Part shown: positions 10,992 to 19,905 of the stretch, piece after piece
Numbering within the stretch: the stretch's first letter is position 1
How the letters are laid out: every line of letters starts with the position of its first letter
Translations under genes and position numbers: made by a program
Source: Nocardioides sp. Soil797
Lineage (GTDB): Bacteria; Actinomycetota; Actinomycetes; Propionibacteriales; Nocardioidaceae
Direction of reading: 5' to 3'
Assembly: GCA_001429555.1 (NCBI GenBank)
Contig: LMSR01000001.1
Location: 180,687 to 244,686 of the forward strand
DNA: 64,000 bases
The notes under the pieces: model-generated
Told to the model about the DNA's origin: nothing
What the model saw: only the letters and a program-made list of their open reading frames with translations
Databases searched by the model: none

Positions 10992-11753
10992 CTACTGCTC
11001 GCAGGCCACTCCGTCGCCATCTCGGTCGAGGTCGCGGCTGTAGCCGGGGTCGCCGGCGTAGATGGGCGCGGCGCCGGCGTTCTCGACGTCGGTGCAGTTC
11101 GCGTAGTAGACGTTGGCCAGTGAGGCCCGGTCTTCGGCTGCCTGAGCTTCGGCCGCTCGATCTCGGGCCGCTTGGGCTTTGGCCGCCTGAGCGGCTTGCT
11201 TCTTTCGACGCTGTTCGACTGCCTTCCTGCGCCGTTCTTCAGCGCGCAGACGCTGGGTTCGCTGGGTGGTCTGCGTTTGCTGCAACGCGGTGAACTCCGG
11301 GCAGATCGTCGTCGTGGTCGCCTTGAGGACCGCGAGTGCTTGGTCGTACGTCGGCGCGCTGGTCAGGGCGAATGACCTCTGCACCCGAGCGACGCGCTTG
11401 TCGAGGCCCAGCTCCTTGTTCAGCAATCCGCATGCGTTGAGCGATCCTGACCGCGCATCGACCAACTTGGGCTTCAGTGCCAGCGCGGCCGCAACGGCCA
11501 CGACATAGGATCTGTCGTGCGCGTCGTAGTTGGCGGCCCATATCTCCTGCGGCGTCTGTTCGGGAACCGCTGCTTCCTCAGTGGGGGACGGGGACTCGCT
11601 CGTTGGATCCTCCGCCGTTTGGCTCACGGGCGGCTCCTTGGCAGACGAGTCGTCGTCCTTTGTGCCGCCGCCAAGCTGTGCGCCGCACGAGCCGATCAGT
11701 AGGACGGCCGCGAGCGAAGTGAGGATCTTGTGCCGTGCCATCCACTGGATCAT
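10992..11753 (-). CDS. Excalibur-domain lipoprotein, copy 1
   Basis: This is a 253-residue exported protein. A short N-terminal helix ends in the lipobox I-G-S-C at about residues 20-23. An acidic Ser/Thr/Pro-rich linker follows. Next is a DUF732-like helical segment (about 85-150, with two Cys). A basic/alanine-rich coiled coil spans about 160-210. The C-terminal excalibur calcium-binding motif is 'DLDRDGDGVACE' with a conserved partner Cys in 'YYANCTDVE'. It is probably anchored on the outer face of the membrane; function is unknown. It lies immediately upstream of the fur promoter. A second copy is at 14812-15579, and its 3' end is also duplicated at 5513-5636. Confidence 0.88.
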   Translation of the reverse strand: MIQWMARHKILTSLAAVLLIGSCGAQLGGGTKDDDSSAKEPPVSQTAEDPTSESPSPTEEAAVPEQTPQEIWAANYDAHDRSYVVAVAAALALKPKLVDARSGSLNACGLLNKELGLDKRVARVQRSFALTSAPTYDQALAVLKATTTTICPEFTALQQTQTTQRTQRLRAEERRRKAVEQRRKKQAAQAAKAQAARDRAAEAQAAEDRASLANVYYANCTDVENAGAAPIYAGDPGYSRDLDRDGDGVACEQ

Positions 11754-11838
11754 GTCTGTGACGATAGGTCGAGGGAGACGTCTCGGTATCCGTTTCGTCC
11801 AGATCCGGCTCGACGAAGTGCTCCCGATTGGCGGCCGC

Positions 11839-12216
11839 CTAACGCTCGGGCGTGATGATCCGATCGGCGTTGGCCCCGATCCACTCCATCAGCGGCACCA
11901 GTCGGTCGTGGACCTCCTGGCCGGCTTCGGTGAGGTTGTATTCAACGTGAGGTGGTACGACGGGCTGCGCCACGCGGCGTACGAGCCCGTCGGCCTCGAG
12001 AGTCTTGAGGGTCTGCGCGAGCATCTTCTCGCTGATGCCGTCGATGCAGCGGCGCAGTTCGCTCCAGCGCAACGTGTCGATGCCGAGAGCCAGCAGGACC
12101 AGCACGCCCCACTTGCTGGTCACGTGATCGAGAAGGATCCGGCTCGGGCACTGGGAAGGAAAGACGCCGTCCCGCAGGCCGGGGATGTCGATGGTGCGGG
12201 GAGCACTAACTGTCAT
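11839..12216 (-). CDS. HxlR-family transcriptional regulator (QorR/YtfH-like)
   Basis: This is a 125-residue winged-helix protein. It has the HxlR pattern: an N-terminal Cys in 'SQCPSRILLDHVTSKWGVLV', the recognition region 'MLAQTLKTLEADGLV' and the wing 'PPHVEYNLTEAG'. The single Cys suggests thiol or quinone sensing, as known for YodB/QorR members. It is divergent from the quinone oxidoreductase-like gene at 12313, exactly the ytfH-ytfG (qorR-qorB) arrangement of enterobacteria. The shared intergenic region holds an operator-like palindrome. Confidence 0.92.
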   Translation of the reverse strand: MTVSAPRTIDIPGLRDGVFPSQCPSRILLDHVTSKWGVLVLLALGIDTLRWSELRRCIDGISEKMLAQTLKTLEADGLVRRVAQPVVPPHVEYNLTEAGQEVHDRLVPLMEWIGANADRIITPER

Positions 12217-12218
12217 GT

Positions 12219-12245
12219 CAGTACCTTACTTCAAAGTGCGTACTG
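12219..12245. promoter_or_regulatory. Candidate HxlR operator between the regulator and qorB-like gene
   Basis: A 6-base perfect inverted repeat, CAGTAC and GTACTG, is separated by 15 bases. Inside it is a second near-palindrome, ACTTCAAAGT. It starts two bases upstream of the regulator's ATG, so binding would block both divergent genes. This style matches operators known for the family; function is inferred from position. Confidence 0.65.
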
Positions 12246-12312
12246 CGGATTGGGAAGCATGTCGGCCTGCCGCCCGTTCGACCAGGTGACAGCAACCATC
12301 GAAAGGGAACTC

Positions 12313-13179
12313 ATGTCCTACATCGTCATCGGCGCCACCGGCCACCTCGGCACCCTGACCATCGACTCGCTCCTCGAGCGCGGCATCGACCCGAACGACA
12401 TCGTGGCGGCGGGTCGCAACACCGACCGGCTCGCGGCGTTGGCGGAACGCGGCGTCCGTACCCAGGCCATCGACCTGAACGATCAGGCCACCCTGACCGC
12501 CCTGTTCTCAGCCGACGACACGGTGTTGTTGATCTCGGGGAGCGAGCTCGGCCAGCGCGTCGCGCAGCACGGCAACGTCATCGATGCGGCCAAGACGGCA
12601 GGCGTGAAGCGCCTCATCTACACGAGCGCGCCGAAGGCGGACACCTCGGCGCTCGTTCTGGCCCCGGAGCACAAGGCCACCGAGGAGCTCATTGCCGCCT
12701 CCGAACTGCCCGCCACCATCCTGCGCAACGGGTGGTACTCCGAGAACTACCTGCCGGCCGTGGAGCAGGCTCGCCAGAGCGGCACCCTGCTCACCAGCGC
12801 GGGCGACGGCCGGGTCTCCAGCGCCAGCCGTCGCGACTACGCCGAAGCTGCAGCGGTCGCGCTCATCGACGACACCACCACCGGCAAGACCTATGAGCTG
12901 TCGGGTGACACCGCCTGGGACCAGCAGGAGCTTGCGGACGCGATCTCGGTGACCATCGGTGGCGAGGTCGCCGTCCACAACGTCACTCCCGATGAGCACC
13001 TGGCCCTTCTCAAGGCCGCCGGCGTCGATGAAGGCATGGCCGGATTCCTGGTGGCACTGGACGCCAACACACGCGACGGCCTCCTCGGGGAGACCAGTGG
13101 TGAATTGAGCGCCCTGATCGGTCGCCCGACGACGCCGCTTGTAGATGGTCTGCGGGCCGCCGTGGCCGTCAGCGCCTGA
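12313..13179 (+). CDS. NAD(P)H-binding NmrA-like protein, quinone oxidoreductase (QorB/YtfG type)
   Basis: This is a 288-residue atypical SDR. The Rossmann motif GATGHLG is at residues 7-13, and the N-terminus 'MSYIVIGATGHLG' is typical of QOR2/YtfG. It keeps 'YTSAPKAD', 'LRNGWYSEN' and 'YELSGD', shared with that family, which reduces quinones with NADPH. ATG at 12313 follows AAAGGG. It is divergent from the HxlR regulator, which likely induces it under quinone or electrophile stress. Confidence 0.9.
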   Translation: MSYIVIGATGHLGTLTIDSLLERGIDPNDIVAAGRNTDRLAALAERGVRTQAIDLNDQATLTALFSADDTVLLISGSELGQRVAQHGNVIDAAKTAGVKRLIYTSAPKADTSALVLAPEHKATEELIAASELPATILRNGWYSENYLPAVEQARQSGTLLTSAGDGRVSSASRRDYAEAAAVALIDDTTTGKTYELSGDTAWDQQELADAISVTIGGEVAVHNVTPDEHLALLKAAGVDEGMAGFLVALDANTRDGLLGETSGELSALIGRPTTPLVDGLRAAVAVSA

Positions 13180-13182
13180 CCA

Positions 13183-13551
13183 TCAGTCGGCCGAGTCGCC
13201 ATCACGAGTGGCTCGGCCGGCTCGATTGTGAGGTGGAGGTCCAGGAGAGACCTCTATGGCATAGGCATCGTGGTCGGAGATGCGGGTGTCCCCAACGACT
13301 GCACGGTGTCGTTGCGCATCCCGAACGGACCAATCTTTGGGGACGGCGATGTGGTTGATGCAGAGGAGACCGTCGAGCTGGTGCGGCAACGAACCCCTAG
13401 GCACTTGGAGTCGAAGCTGTCGAGGGTAGCCCAGCAATTCCACTCGCTCCGAGACTTCAGTGAGCAGGAGGAGGTCGCAGTCCGCCGCGGTGAGCAGGCC
13501 GAGGTGGCGGGAGTCCCAGCGACCGGCGAGGTTCCAGGTCCCGATGCGCAT
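13183..13551 (-). pseudogene. Endonuclease/exonuclease/phosphatase (EEP) family protein, internally deleted
   Basis: The minus-strand frame from ATG 13551 begins with the EEP start 'MRIGTWNLAGRW' and keeps the metal-binding 'LLTEV' glutamate. It ends with the family's C-terminal 'DGLLCINHIAVP' and 'ISDHDAYAIEV' (His-Asp). The central half, which normally carries the catalytic Asn/Asp/His, is missing: residue 43 or so runs directly into the C-terminal part. At 122 residues it is about half the usual length. The frame is still open, so an in-frame deletion is likely. It overlaps the end of nothing; qorB ends three bases away. Confidence 0.75.
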
Positions 13552-13684
13552 GGCTCGTTCCACCACCGGAACTGTGCCAGGCCCGGGAATCTCTCGCGAA
13601 CGGGCCCGCAGCGCAGCCGACCGTCGCATGATTCCGGGGTGGCAGGCTGTCCGGCCTGTCACAGTCGAGCCAAGGAATCGGGAC

Positions 13685-14296
13685 GTGACGTCAGACGACG
13701 GGGGTGGGCGCCAGCAGGGAGTCCTGGCCGATTGGAACGACGATCGGGGCTTCGGCTTCATCACGCCCTCTGCCGGAGGTTCGCGTGTGTTCGTGCACGT
13801 GAGTGCGTTCCTTCGTGGTCCTCGGCCTGTCACTGGCCGTGAGGTCACCTACGCCGCGACCCCCGACGAACGGAACCGGCCGCGCGCCGCTCAGGTGCGG
13901 TACGTCGGCGCCGGGCTGCGTAGTCGTTCAGGTTCGTCGGGCACGGCCCGGGCGATCGCCGCCGCACTGTTGTTCTTCGCGCTCTTGGCGGGCCTGCGGA
14001 TGTTGGGGGAGCTGCCCGTCTCGTTGTTGGTTGCCTACGGTGCGCTCAGTGCTGTCGCGTTCGTGACGTACGCCGCCGACAAGTCCGCCGCAGTGCAGGG
14101 GGAGTGGCGCACGTCGGAATCGACCCTCCACACGATGGCTCTCGTGGGCGGCTGGCCGGGCGCCTTGGTCGCGCAACAGGTCTTCCGGCACAAGACGACC
14201 AAGCAACCGTTCCGCACCATCTTCTGGCTCACGGTCGTCGTCAACTGCGCGGTGCTCGCATGGTTTGTGTACCAGGCTCCCGTAGCGCTGCCGTGA
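13685..14296 (+). CDS. Cold-shock domain plus DUF1294 membrane protein
   Basis: This is a 203-residue protein in two parts. Residues about 8-65 form a cold-shock OB fold with the RNP motif 'DRGFGFITP' and 'VFVHVSAF'. From about 80 onward is a DUF1294 membrane domain with three hydrophobic segments and the family signature 'YAADKSAA', then 'GGWPGALVAQQVFRHKT'. This CSD-DUF1294 fusion is common in bacteria; its role is unknown, possibly RNA binding at the membrane. GTG 13685 is chosen because the cold-shock domain begins right after it. Its stop overlaps the GTG of the next gene. Confidence 0.88.
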   Translation: MTSDDGGGRQQGVLADWNDDRGFGFITPSAGGSRVFVHVSAFLRGPRPVTGREVTYAATPDERNRPRAAQVRYVGAGLRSRSGSSGTARAIAAALLFFALLAGLRMLGELPVSLLVAYGALSAVAFVTYAADKSAAVQGEWRTSESTLHTMALVGGWPGALVAQQVFRHKTTKQPFRTIFWLTVVVNCAVLAWFVYQAPVALP

Positions 14297-14781
14297 CCGA
14301 AAAACTTCCGCAGAGTGCGTGGACGATCGCATGGCTCTTCCTTGTCGGGCAGGTCGTTCTGCTGATGACCAGGGGTGTGAACCCTGCCGACTGGCCAATG
14401 GTCGTGGTCTCGATGCTGCTCACGGCGGTGATCGTCAGGTGGTTCGCGAGCGGGGTTCTTCGAGCGCGGACTGTGCGGCTGGTCATCGTGTGGATCCTGC
14501 TCAGCCTCACCGCGGTGTTGAGCATTGTCGGGCTCCTCATCGACCCGGCCGCGACAACGGCCGTCGATCTGGTCAACTTCGCATTCACCGTTGCCGAACT
14601 CGTTGCCCTCGCTGCCTTCTGCAGAACGACCTGGTTCAAGGACCACCGAAGATCCCCGAACGTGTCTCGGTCAGCGCTGACACCTCTGCTCCTGGTCGTC
14701 GTCGCCAGCGGTCTTCTCGGCGGCTTGACGGCGCCCTTTGGTGGCGACGCGTCGCCCACACAAATAAGCGTTCAGCTGTAG
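14293..14781 (+). CDS. Unknown four-helix membrane protein
   Basis: This is a 162-residue protein whose GTG start overlaps the stop of the CSD-DUF1294 gene (GTGA). Hydrophobic segments lie at about residues 9-27, 34-50, 58-80 and 88-105, with a further one near 135-152. A short basic loop follows the fourth. No family is recognised and no charged catalytic motif stands out. Its coupling to the upstream gene suggests that the two act together. Confidence 0.6.
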   Translation: MTEKLPQSAWTIAWLFLVGQVVLLMTRGVNPADWPMVVVSMLLTAVIVRWFASGVLRARTVRLVIVWILLSLTAVLSIVGLLIDPAATTAVDLVNFAFTVAELVALAAFCRTTWFKDHRRSPNVSRSALTPLLLVVVASGLLGGLTAPFGGDASPTQISVQL

Positions 14782-14811
14782 GCAGCGAACCAACGCCTTG
14801 TTGCAGGGCGA

Positions 14812-15579
14812 CTATTGCTCGCAGGCCACGCCGTCTCCGTCCCGGTCGAGGTCGCGGCTGTAGCCGGGATCGCCGGCGTAGATGGGCGCGGCGCCGGCAT
14901 TCTCGACGTCGGTGCAGTTCGCGTAGTAGACGTTCGCCAGCGCGGCCCGATCTTCGGCTGCCTGAGCCTCGGCCGCTCGATCTTTGGCTGCCTGCGCTTT
15001 GGCTGCCTGAGCTTCTTTCTTCTTGCGAAGCTCTTCGCGTGCTTTCCTGCGCCGTTCCTCAGCCCGCAGACGCTTGGCTCGCGCGCTGGTCTGCGTTTCG
15101 TGCAATGCGGTGAACTCCGGACAGATCGTCGTCGTGGTCGTTTCCAGGACTGCGAGTGCCTGGTCGTAGGTCGGCGCGCTGGTCAGAGAGAATGACTTCT
15201 GCACACGAGCGACACGTCTGTCGAGGCCGAGGTCCTTGTCCAGCAACCGGCATGCGTTCAGAGAACCCGACCGCCCGTCGACTTTCTTGGGCCTCAGCGA
15301 CAAAGCGGCCGCCACGGCCACGACATAGGAACTCTCCTGCATGTCGTAGTTGGCAGCCCAGATCTCCTGTGGCGTCGGTTCGGGAACCGCTGATTCTTCA
15401 GTGGGAGAAGGAGACGCGGTCTCGCTCGTTGGATCTTCCGCCGTTTGGGTCACGGACGACTCCTTGGCGGATGCATCGTCATCTTTTGTGGCGCCGGCAA
15501 TCTGCGCGCCGCACGAGCCGATCAGTAGCACGACCGCGAGCGAAGTGAGGATCTTGTGTCGTGCCATCCACTGGATCAT
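14812..15579 (-). CDS. Excalibur-domain lipoprotein, copy 2
   Basis: This is a 255-residue close paralogue of the protein at 10992-11753. It has the same signal helix and I-G-S-C lipobox, the same acidic linker, DUF732-like region, charged coiled coil ('KKKEAQAAKAQAAKDRAAE' type) and an almost identical C-terminal excalibur motif. The similarity continues upstream of the ATG for about 50 bases (15580-15630 versus 11754-11805), so the promoter was duplicated too. ATG at 15579 is chosen by alignment with copy 1. The two copies flank the HxlR/QorB/CSD block. Role unknown; surface calcium binding is likely. Confidence 0.85.
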   Translation of the reverse strand: MIQWMARHKILTSLAVVLLIGSCGAQIAGATKDDDASAKESSVTQTAEDPTSETASPSPTEESAVPEPTPQEIWAANYDMQESSYVVAVAAALSLRPKKVDGRSGSLNACRLLDKDLGLDRRVARVQKSFSLTSAPTYDQALAVLETTTTTICPEFTALHETQTSARAKRLRAEERRRKAREELRKKKEAQAAKAQAAKDRAAEAQAAEDRAALANVYYANCTDVENAGAAPIYAGDPGYSRDLDRDGDGVACEQ

Positions 15580-16072
15580 GCTCGTGACGATAGGTCGAGG
15601 GGCGCTTCTCGGTATCCGTTTCGTCCATATTCGGGTTGGACCGGTCTGGACCGGGCGCGGTAGGCGAATAGTCTGACGAGCTCGGTGACGGCGACCCGAC
15701 CACCGATCGAGGGCGTGCTCTCCGCCGGGCACTACCCCTCACTCAACCGCCCCGGCGAGCTGGGCTGTGGACCGGTGTGGCGTGGTGCTGCGCGCTCGCT
15801 CGCTGGGGCACAACAAGAACTAACCGCCGCGAGCGCGGGAAGCGCCAACCCGGTTCGCTCAACATGGGTCATGCTCGAAGGGACGACCTGGGCGCAGAGT
15901 TGCCAAGCAGCAATTCCACCCGAGCGAACACCGCGGGCGCTCAGAACGTTCGACGTCTACGCCCGCATGGACTGAGCAAGAGCCAAAGCGAGCTCGACCC
16001 CGTCCTTCTTCCTGGGCCGACAGGGGCACGTTGGGCCGGACATTGGATCGGGCTCATCAGCAGAGCCAGGAG
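15580..16072. other. Intergenic, no gene recognised
   Basis: The first about 50 bases are the duplicated upstream region of the excalibur gene. The remaining about 440 bases contain only short open frames without family resemblance or a convincing ribosome-binding site. No RNA gene or mobile element was recognised. Confidence 0.5.
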
Positions 16073-16783
16073 TCAGATTGCGTCGTGTGACTTGTTGGTG
16101 AGGAGACGAGCCAGAGCTTCGGGTGCGTCCCAGTAGACGACGTGGCCAGCGTCGGGAATGACTCTCATGGCTCCGCCCCACAGCGTTGCCAGTGCCTGAG
16201 CACCTTCCTGGGAGGTCCGGGTGTCAGCGCCACCCACCACGATGGTCACGAGGTCCGCTGGTGGCTCCTTGCGTGGTCGCCAACGTGCTGCCGCATGAAG
16301 AGCCTCGGCAAAGGCTGCAGGGCGAAGATCCAGTGGGGGAGGCGTCGCTCGTGACGTCAAAGACTTTCGGTAGCCGGCGAGAAAGCGCTGGGGGTCACTG
16401 GCGAGAGACTCCTCCGCTGCGCGCGCCCTCTCGCTCATCGAGGCTCCCGTGTCGGCAGGGGGCCAAGAGATCAAGGTGAGGCTGGAGACTGGTCGGCGCC
16501 GGGCAACCTCCTCCGCAATCATGGCCCCCGCTCCGCAGCCGACCAGGTGCACGGAATCGCTCGGCGCCAGGGAGTCGAGCGCAAGATCGACGGCCGCTTC
16601 GAGAGTGAACCTCAGGTCGCGTTGCCCCCCATGGCCGGGAAGGTCCACTGTTCGACAGGACCGGTCCGTGATGAGGCGCCCGAGTGGGGCCCAACTCGCA
16701 TCTCCAAGCGCCAACGATGGGATGAGTACGATGTCGCTCTCTCCTCCCGTCGAAGACTTTGAGTCGACGGCTTGTGGCGCCAT
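16073..16783 (-). CDS. Alpha/beta hydrolase with Cys in the nucleophile position
   Basis: This is a 236-residue alpha/beta-hydrolase fold protein. An early strand and oxyanion region ('VLIPSLALGDASW') is followed by 'VDLPGHGG'. The nucleophile elbow is G-C-G-A-G (Cys at about residue 83) instead of the usual G-x-S-x-G. The acid is in 'VVGGADTRTS' and the His in 'PDAGHVVYW'. A Cys nucleophile is normal in dienelactone hydrolases but unusual in this MenH/haloperoxidase-like layout. It may mean altered chemistry or loss of hydrolase activity. A GTG one codon upstream is an alternative start. Confidence 0.8.
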   Translation of the reverse strand: MAPQAVDSKSSTGGESDIVLIPSLALGDASWAPLGRLITDRSCRTVDLPGHGGQRDLRFTLEAAVDLALDSLAPSDSVHLVGCGAGAMIAEEVARRRPVSSLTLISWPPADTGASMSERARAAEESLASDPQRFLAGYRKSLTSRATPPPLDLRPAAFAEALHAAARWRPRKEPPADLVTIVVGGADTRTSQEGAQALATLWGGAMRVIPDAGHVVYWDAPEALARLLTNKSHDAI

Positions 16784-16954
16784 CACGTGACGACACCATC
16801 CTGAGACCGGCCAGTGACTGCCGCCGCTCGAGGAGCGTCAGTGCCGAGAGAGGCGATCACCATCGCTGTGTCCTATTCAGTGTGGAGTGGTCCCACCACA
16901 GGTAGATTCTTCAGGAAGGGGCAGGGGCGACCGGCAACTGCTGCTGTCGCTGGT

Positions 16955-17007
16955 GTGCCGCCTCAGCTGCCGCCGCATGAGCCATGGCGAGCGAACTGAG
17001 GCGGCAC
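16955..17007 (-). terminator. Long hairpin after the CocE hydrolase gene
   Basis: A perfect 12-base inverted repeat (GTGCCGCCTCAG at 16955-16966, CTGAGGCGGCAC at 16996-17007) has a 29-base loop. It begins six bases downstream of the hydrolase stop on the minus strand. There is no U-tract, so it may act as an RNA-stabilising 3' hairpin or an actinobacterial-style terminator. Confidence 0.55.
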
Positions 17008-17012
17008 TGTCA

Positions 17013-18776
17013 CTACGCCGGGATCACCGGCAAGAGGATGTAGGAGCCGCGCTCGCCTCCGCCGTAGACAGTGACCTCGTTGTCATAGATCTCCGGGTCT
17101 CGCTCGCGCGTGTCGTCGTGTGACTGGAAGGCAGATCCCTTCATCACCTTCCCTACGTGCGACATGACGGGAGGAAGGTCGTGCTCGTAGTCCTGGCCCA
17201 GAACCGATACGGCGAGCGTGTAGCCCGCAGGAACCACAATGCTGGTCGGCCAGACTTCGATGTCGAGCTCATAGACCTCTCCCGGCGTCAGAAAACTAGC
17301 GCTCTCGTGGGAGTGATACGGAGCCCACGGCTCACTACGCTCCTCGTCGAGTGCCCGGTGGGAGGCCCTCAACCAGCCCTGCGCGATCGGTACGTGCGGG
17401 TCGTTCGCGCCGTGGAAGAGCACCTCCTCACCAGCAGGATCGAACAGGCGAAGCACCACGAACAGATCGGCATCCTTCGTGCTCGAGGAGATGAACAGCT
17501 TGCACGCGATCGGGCCGGTGATCTCGAATGGCTCATCGCGCGGGGGCAATGTGAGGGTCAGTCCCTCCTTGGTGAGAGCCCGGTACGCCGTGTGTGACTC
17601 GTCTGCTTCTTCGGCCCAGTTGAGGGCGCCGGCGGCGGGGTCGAGGAATACCTTGGTCCATTCCGTGCGCTCGAGCGGCCACTCGTTCTCATGGCGAATG
17701 ACAAACTTCTCGCCCGGGTGCCTCACGTGCAAGACCACTGGGGGCTGAGATTCCGCCCAGTCGCCTTGCCCCTTCAAGAAGTAGTCGAAGAACTTCCGTT
17801 GCAGTGTCGTGCCGTAGTCGGTGTACATCAAGGTCCAGTGCTCTCCGCCGTGCACCTCGAGCCACTTGTCCTTGGACTTGGCGAGCTGATACCCGCGGAA
17901 GTTGCCGCGACTGTGGAGGCCGAGACCTCCCCAGTTGCCCGCCGACAGAATCGGAACGGTGATCTTGTCGAGATCAGCAGAGTGCCGCTCGTAGTAGTCA
18001 TCGAAGAAGGGGCGGTCGCGAACTTCTTCGACCATGGGAGCCCTGTTCGCGTCCAGTTCTTCATCGCTCAGGTCGACATCGCCCGTGACTTGCTCCGGAC
18101 CGGCGTAGGAACTCTTCGGCCCGCGCGTGCCCAGCCCATTCTGCAGCGGCCACACCTGCACTGGCAGATAGTGGGTCAGGAAGCCTGAATGGATCCCGCC
18201 ATGATGTGTCATGTCCCGGTAGTAGTCGGTCCATCCCTCCCACGGACAGATCGCCGCCAGGTGAGGTGGCTGAAGCCCCGCAACGTGCCACTGGTTCACG
18301 GCGTAATAGGAGATCCCGGTGAGGCCCACTTTGCCGTTGGACCACGGCTGAGTCCCTGCCCATTCGATGCAGGTGTAGAAGTCCCGTGCTTCGGTGTCAC
18401 TGAAGAGGTCCATGACGCCGGGTGACCGACCCGCGCCGCGAGAGTCGACACGAAGCACGGCATACCCGTATGGGACCCACTTCTCTGGGTCCACGACCTC
18501 AAAGTTGGCATAGGTGTTGCTCGAACCCGAGGCTGTGTCCGGGTAGCGCTCCGCCATCTGCTGCCACAACGGCGTGTACGGATCCTCCTGGAAGTTCAGG
18601 TTCTTCCCGTAGACGCCATAGCTCGCGATCACCGGAAAGGGGCCATCCCCCACGGGTCGAAACAGGTCCCCGCGCAACACGACGCCGTCATCCATGACGA
18701 GCTCGATGTCCCAGTCGATTTGCATGTCAACAGCGACTTCAGATCGCGCCGGGGCGGATTCTTGAATGTCTGTCAT
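17013..18776 (-). CDS. CocE/NonD family hydrolase (X-Pro dipeptidyl-peptidase S15 fold)
   Basis: This is a 587-residue protein with the cocaine-esterase/glutaryl-acylase layout. It has an N-terminal alpha/beta hydrolase with 'VVLRGDLFRPVG' and 'VDSRGAGRSPG', the nucleophile Ser in 'GISYYAVNQW', and the catalytic His in 'HGGEHWTLMY'. A C-terminal jelly-roll domain runs from about residue 350. It hydrolyses esters or amides. ATG 18776 is preferred to the upstream ATG at 18860 because AAAGAG precedes it. It is the last gene of the ABC-transporter operon, so it probably opens the imported substrate (inference). No signal peptide, hence cytoplasmic. Confidence 0.9.
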   Translation of the reverse strand: MTDIQESAPARSEVAVDMQIDWDIELVMDDGVVLRGDLFRPVGDGPFPVIASYGVYGKNLNFQEDPYTPLWQQMAERYPDTASGSSNTYANFEVVDPEKWVPYGYAVLRVDSRGAGRSPGVMDLFSDTEARDFYTCIEWAGTQPWSNGKVGLTGISYYAVNQWHVAGLQPPHLAAICPWEGWTDYYRDMTHHGGIHSGFLTHYLPVQVWPLQNGLGTRGPKSSYAGPEQVTGDVDLSDEELDANRAPMVEEVRDRPFFDDYYERHSADLDKITVPILSAGNWGGLGLHSRGNFRGYQLAKSKDKWLEVHGGEHWTLMYTDYGTTLQRKFFDYFLKGQGDWAESQPPVVLHVRHPGEKFVIRHENEWPLERTEWTKVFLDPAAGALNWAEEADESHTAYRALTKEGLTLTLPPRDEPFEITGPIACKLFISSSTKDADLFVVLRLFDPAGEEVLFHGANDPHVPIAQGWLRASHRALDEERSEPWAPYHSHESASFLTPGEVYELDIEVWPTSIVVPAGYTLAVSVLGQDYEHDLPPVMSHVGKVMKGSAFQSHDDTRERDPEIYDNEVTVYGGGERGSYILLPVIPA

Positions 18777-18856
18777 TCTTGAGCTCTTTTCATTCTTTCG
18801 TATTTCAATCACGAAGGTGGTGGACTCTGAGGTCAGAGAAAGGGTGAAACTTCTGT

Positions 18857-19822
18857 TCATTGCCCCCAGAAGGGTGACAGGTCAGGGTTTCCCTTGATCA
18901 TGTCGTAATCCGCCATGATGTCGATCTGTTCCTCACAATTATCGACTCCGAGATCGGTGTTCCACTCCGGAAGTACCATCTTCGACACCACTTCAGGCTC
19001 GATCTCGGTATAGGACGCAATAGCCTTCCGGGCCACGTTTTCGTCTCCTGAGAGGTCGGCGATCCCCTTATCCCAGGCAGCCTTGAACTTCTTCACCGTC
19101 TCTGGGTTGTCATCCGCGTACTTGGCTGTGGTTACGACATAGCCAGATATTGTCGGCTGCTCCGTCAGAGCGACGGTGAAGTTTGGAATCACTGGGGACA
19201 GATCGGCCGCGTTCATGGTGAGGAAGGGCTCGATGACTTGCCCAGCGTCGATTGTGCCCTTTTGGATAGCGCCAGGAATGTTCTGGACGGCGATCAGCGT
19301 GAACTTCACCTTTTCGGGGTCGCCGCCGTCGTCAGCAACTGCCTTGATCAACATTGCGTGGACGTTGTTGTTGAGTGCCGCGAGGCCAACTGTCTTTCCC
19401 TCGAGGTCCTTAGGGGTGTCGATCCCTGAGTCCGGCATTGCGTATAGGCCTTGTTCTCCGACTTTGGCGCCACTGTGATAATAGGCAGCGGCCACGGCGC
19501 GTAGATCGAGCCCTTGAGAAATCGCGCCAGCTACGCTTCCACAGTTGATGAGGGCGAACTGCTGGCGGCCCGACGCGAGGTTTGCGATGCCGTCTGGAGG
19601 TGACTGGATGTCAACCTTCGAGACCTTCAATCCTTCGTCCTCGAAGTAGCCTTTGTCATCGGCGTAATAGAACGGCGCGATACCGCTGACTGGGAACACT
19701 CCCACGGTGATCTCGCCCTCCCCCGCGTCGGCACTGCCACATCCTGCGAGTCCGACCGCAGCCATGAGGAGTAACGCGGCAGCAAGCACTCCACGCTTCT
19801 GGCGATGATTGTTGGACGACAT
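18857..19822 (-). CDS. ABC transporter substrate-binding lipoprotein (NMT1/SsuA type)
   Basis: This is a 321-residue protein. It has a basic N-terminus, a hydrophobic signal helix and the lipobox L-A-G-C at about residues 25-28. The NMT1/THI5-like domain follows, with 'GIAPFYYADDKGYFEDEGL' typical of SsuA/TauA-like binding proteins and 'DLEGKTVGLAALNNNVH'. It captures a small organic solute outside the membrane. ATG at 19822 follows GAAGGAG. It is encoded after the ATPase and before the CocE hydrolase. Specificity is not readable; ester-, amide- or aromatic-type solutes are plausible given the neighbours. Confidence 0.9.
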   Translation of the reverse strand: MSSNNHRQKRGVLAAALLLMAAVGLAGCGSADAGEGEITVGVFPVSGIAPFYYADDKGYFEDEGLKVSKVDIQSPPDGIANLASGRQQFALINCGSVAGAISQGLDLRAVAAAYYHSGAKVGEQGLYAMPDSGIDTPKDLEGKTVGLAALNNNVHAMLIKAVADDGGDPEKVKFTLIAVQNIPGAIQKGTIDAGQVIEPFLTMNAADLSPVIPNFTVALTEQPTISGYVVTTAKYADDNPETVKKFKAAWDKGIADLSGDENVARKAIASYTEIEPEVVSKMVLPEWNTDLGVDNCEEQIDIMADYDMIKGNPDLSPFWGQ

Positions 19823-19905
19823 GAGACTTTCTCCTTCTATTGTGGCCCGAGAGGACATGCCCGGCGCCGCTCGTTGTCTCCAACTGGCGACGCTTAGGGG
19901 GCTGT

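Noticed and set aside
13460..13684. N-terminal extension of the cold-shock/DUF1294 protein
   Set aside because: The added 75 residues are Arg-rich shadow sequence over the EEP pseudogene; the cold-shock domain starts right after the GTG at 13685.
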